Origin: Euryarchaeota archaeon UBA346
Lineage (GTDB): Archaea; Thermoplasmatota; E2; DHVEG-1
Length of the DNA: 7,408 bases
Assembly (NCBI GenBank): GCA_002496355.1
Contig: DAJP01000107.1
Span: 20,067 to 27,474, forward strand
Reading direction: 5' to 3'
Positions 5,636 through 7,408 of the stretch are shown here, in pieces. Every line of letters starts with the position of its first letter. Positions within the stretch are counted from its first letter, which is position 1. The notes under the pieces were generated by a model, which saw only the letters and a list, made by a program, of their open reading frames with translations, made no database searches and was not told the DNA's origin. The translations under genes were made by a program, and so were the position numbers.

Positions 5636-7069
5636 ATGTGTGGCATCATCGGTATTATCGGGGGACGACCAGTCTCACACCTCATCTACCATAGTTTATT
5701 TGCCATCCAACACAGAGGACAATCCTCCGCTGGTATGCTAACCTATGATGGGAACATCCATGTCACAAAAGACTCTGGGCTCGTCCGCGATGTGTTCAAC
5801 GAGGATAAAAAAATCAATAAATCAGGCAACATCGGCATCGGTCATACCCGATACTCGACCGCCGGCATGGACGATGAAGAATCCCTCAAAAAGAACGCAC
5901 AACCTGAATACCTCGTCAACCCGTTTTTAGCGGCAGTACACAATGGAAACATCTACAATTGCTCAGAACTGACAAACATCACCAGCAGAAAACCACGAAC
6001 AGACTGCGACATCCAATGGCTCCTGCTGCCCATGGCCGACGAACTGTATAAAAAAGAGCTGAGCCCGGAAGTCATTTTCACCGCCTGTGAACATGTGATG
6101 AAGAAGGCAAAAGGAAGCTACTCCGTCATCTATATCGCTGACTCCGGGGAACATCCCTATCTTTTCGCCATGACCGACCCACGAAAGGTCAGACCACTCG
6201 CATTAGGAAAATCAAACGGAACCTATTGCCTCGCATCAGAGACACGAGTGTTCAAAAAAATAAACTTCGAGTACGTCAAAGACATCCCCGGCGGCTCGGT
6301 CATCGTCATCGACCCAAAGGGAACCATCTATGAGAAACAAATCATAAAGAAACAAGAACTCCCCTGCATGTTCGAGTTCGTCTATTTCGCAAAACCTGAT
6401 TCACGGATCAATTGCCGCTCTATCCACACCACTCGTCAGGAGATAGGACGTCTCCTTGCACAGGAACAACCAGCTAAGGCGGACCTGGTGATACCGGTCC
6501 CAGAATCAGGACGACGGTACGCCATAGGGTACTCACTGGAATCAGGGATCCCTCTTGATGAAGGAATCATGAAAGATAAAGACGAGCGATCATTCATCCA
6601 ACAGACACAGGAACACCGAGAGAAAGTCGTCGAGGAAGGACTCTCATTCCTCCATGCCGTCCTGGAGAATAAAAAAGTAGTCTTGGTTGACGATTCGATC
6701 GTCCGTGGCACCAACATCCGAAAGATCATCCAAGGAATGAAAAACGTCGGAGCAAAAGAAGTCCACGTCCGAATCGGATGCCCCCCGCTCATCGCCCCCT
6801 GTTACCTTGGAATCGACATGCGAAGTAAAAAAGAATTCATCGCACGAAACACCAATGGGGACATCAAAACAAATGATCAGATCGCCAAGGAAATCGGAGC
6901 GGACTCTTTAGGATACATCAGCATTTCAGGTCTGAAGAAAGCAATCGGTTTTGACGTCTGCAAAGGATGCATTGACTTCCCCGATGGCTATCCCCCAGAG
7001 ATGAGGGACGATGTGAAGAAACTCTTCAAAAACGATAAAATAGGGATGCGGGCATACGAGTGTCTGTAA
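5636..7069 (+). CDS. purF: Amidophosphoribosyltransferase (PurF) homologue, iron-sulfur type, divergent
   Basis: Catalyses the first step of purine synthesis: PRPP plus glutamine to phosphoribosylamine. Length 477 is normal. The class II glutaminase domain starts directly with the catalytic Cys2 (MCGIIGI), so only Met removal is needed and there is no propeptide. HRGQSSAG (26-33), GHTRYST (69-75) and HNGN (102-105) follow. The PRTase domain has FEFVYFAKPDS (246-256) and the PRPP loop VVLVDDSIVRGTN (348-360). C244, C389, C442 and C445 match the four [4Fe-4S] ligand positions of B. subtilis-type PurF. Oddities: the usual NRYVG before R-[ST]-F-I is KDKDE (313-317), the usual R-x-K-L about a dozen residues on is E-E-G-L (333-336), and the IDG after PDS is INC (258-260). 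These could alter PRPP handling or AMP feedback, or mark a paralogue. The next gene starts 15 bases after the stop. Confidence 0.9.
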   Translation: MCGIIGIIGGRPVSHLIYHSLFAIQHRGQSSAGMLTYDGNIHVTKDSGLVRDVFNEDKKINKSGNIGIGHTRYSTAGMDDEESLKKNAQPEYLVNPFLAAVHNGNIYNCSELTNITSRKPRTDCDIQWLLLPMADELYKKELSPEVIFTACEHVMKKAKGSYSVIYIADSGEHPYLFAMTDPRKVRPLALGKSNGTYCLASETRVFKKINFEYVKDIPGGSVIVIDPKGTIYEKQIIKKQELPCMFEFVYFAKPDSRINCRSIHTTRQEIGRLLAQEQPAKADLVIPVPESGRRYAIGYSLESGIPLDEGIMKDKDERSFIQQTQEHREKVVEEGLSFLHAVLENKKVVLVDDSIVRGTNIRKIIQGMKNVGAKEVHVRIGCPPLIAPCYLGIDMRSKKEFIARNTNGDIKTNDQIAKEIGADSLGYISISGLKKAIGFDVCKGCIDFPDGYPPEMRDDVKKLFKNDKIGMRAYECL

Positions 7070-7084
7070 CAACATGGTTATCAT

Positions 7085-7393
7085 ATGATTGAAATAACCA
7101 TCGGATCCTTAGAGGAACAAATCATAAAATTTTTAAGAAAAACCTACCCGGTCACCACCGCTGAACTATCACAGAAACTCCGAGTCTCACGACGTGAGAT
7201 CGAATGGATTTTACATAAATTCCAGGTCAAAGGCATCGTAAAACTCGAGCCACTCCCCGATATCACCTACGTAAGGTTATTACGAAATGATTTTCTGTTC
7301 GTAGGACCAAAACAACAACGGAAAATCATGAAACAAGCCACCGATACAAAAAAAGAGGAGAACGGTGGTTACGAAGGAATCATGTACTCATAA
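7085..7393 (+). CDS. Small winged helix-turn-helix DNA-binding protein
   Basis: A 102-residue protein, not recognised as a named regulator. Residues about 7-65 form a typical winged helix: helix 1 (LEEQIIKFLRKT), helix 2 (TTAELSQKL, 24-32), recognition helix (SRREIEWILHKFQVKG, 35-50) and a wing (IVKLEPLPDITYVRL, 51-65). The C-terminal 30 residues are charged, with basic stretches (PKQQRK, DTKK). No ligand-binding domain, cysteines for metal binding or membrane segment is present. It starts 15 bases after purF, with no Shine-Dalgarno sequence and no room for its own promoter, so it is probably co-transcribed with purF. It could control purF, the purine pathway or the adjacent divergent promoter, or be a general nucleoid/transcription factor. 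An ATG at 7075 runs into a stop after four codons, supporting 7085 as the start. Confidence 0.75.
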   Translation: MIEITIGSLEEQIIKFLRKTYPVTTAELSQKLRVSRREIEWILHKFQVKGIVKLEPLPDITYVRLLRNDFLFVGPKQQRKIMKQATDTKKEENGGYEGIMYS

Positions 7394-7408
7394 CAAAAAA
7401 ACCAAAAG

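Noticed and set aside
5636..7393. Recent transfer of purF and the small regulator suggested by their A/C-rich third positions compared with thyX
   Set aside because: The impression is qualitative; lysine and glycine codons are mixed in both regions and I could not compute a reliable difference.

Overview
The window looks archaeal. The genes have TATA-like boxes about 25-35 bases before their start codons. Two of them (the Lrp-type regulator and purF) appear to be transcribed almost without a leader. Other signs are a stand-alone archaeal/fungal-type riboflavin reductase, a flavin-dependent ThyX, and an MnhE-first ion-transport operon. A secreted gingipain-type (C25) protease would suit a protein-degrading sediment euryarchaeon, for example a Thermoplasmata/MBG-D relative. 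That placement is inference, because no marker gene is present.

Layout. Bases 1-571, minus strand: the start of an Mrp/Mbh-type antiporter operon (mnhE, then a fragment of mnhF running off the edge). Bases 729-2048, plus strand: thyX followed nine bases later by the riboflavin-pathway reductase, so a flavoenzyme of dTMP synthesis sits with a gene needed to make its flavin. Bases 2049-2500: a 452-base stretch without a convincing gene, holding oligo-T terminators, a long imperfect hairpin, one weak 41-codon ORF and a promoter. Bases 2501-4465: a secreted C25 cysteine protease. Bases 4469-5437, minus strand: a double-length Lrp/AsnC regulator, convergent with the protease and only three bases from it. 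Bases 5438-5635: a divergent control region with a TATA box for each flanking gene and a small dyad. Bases 5636-7393, plus strand: an iron-sulfur-type PurF homologue with unusual changes in the PRPP-loop region, followed by a small winged-helix protein in the same probable operon.

The genes are mostly housekeeping, but three points deserve attention: the protease next to a tandem-fused amino-acid-type regulator, with an 11-base motif shared between the regulator's promoter and the gap before the protease; the divergent PurF paired with a small DNA-binding protein; and the structured non-coding gap before the protease. No mobile element, CRISPR array, rRNA or tRNA was recognised.
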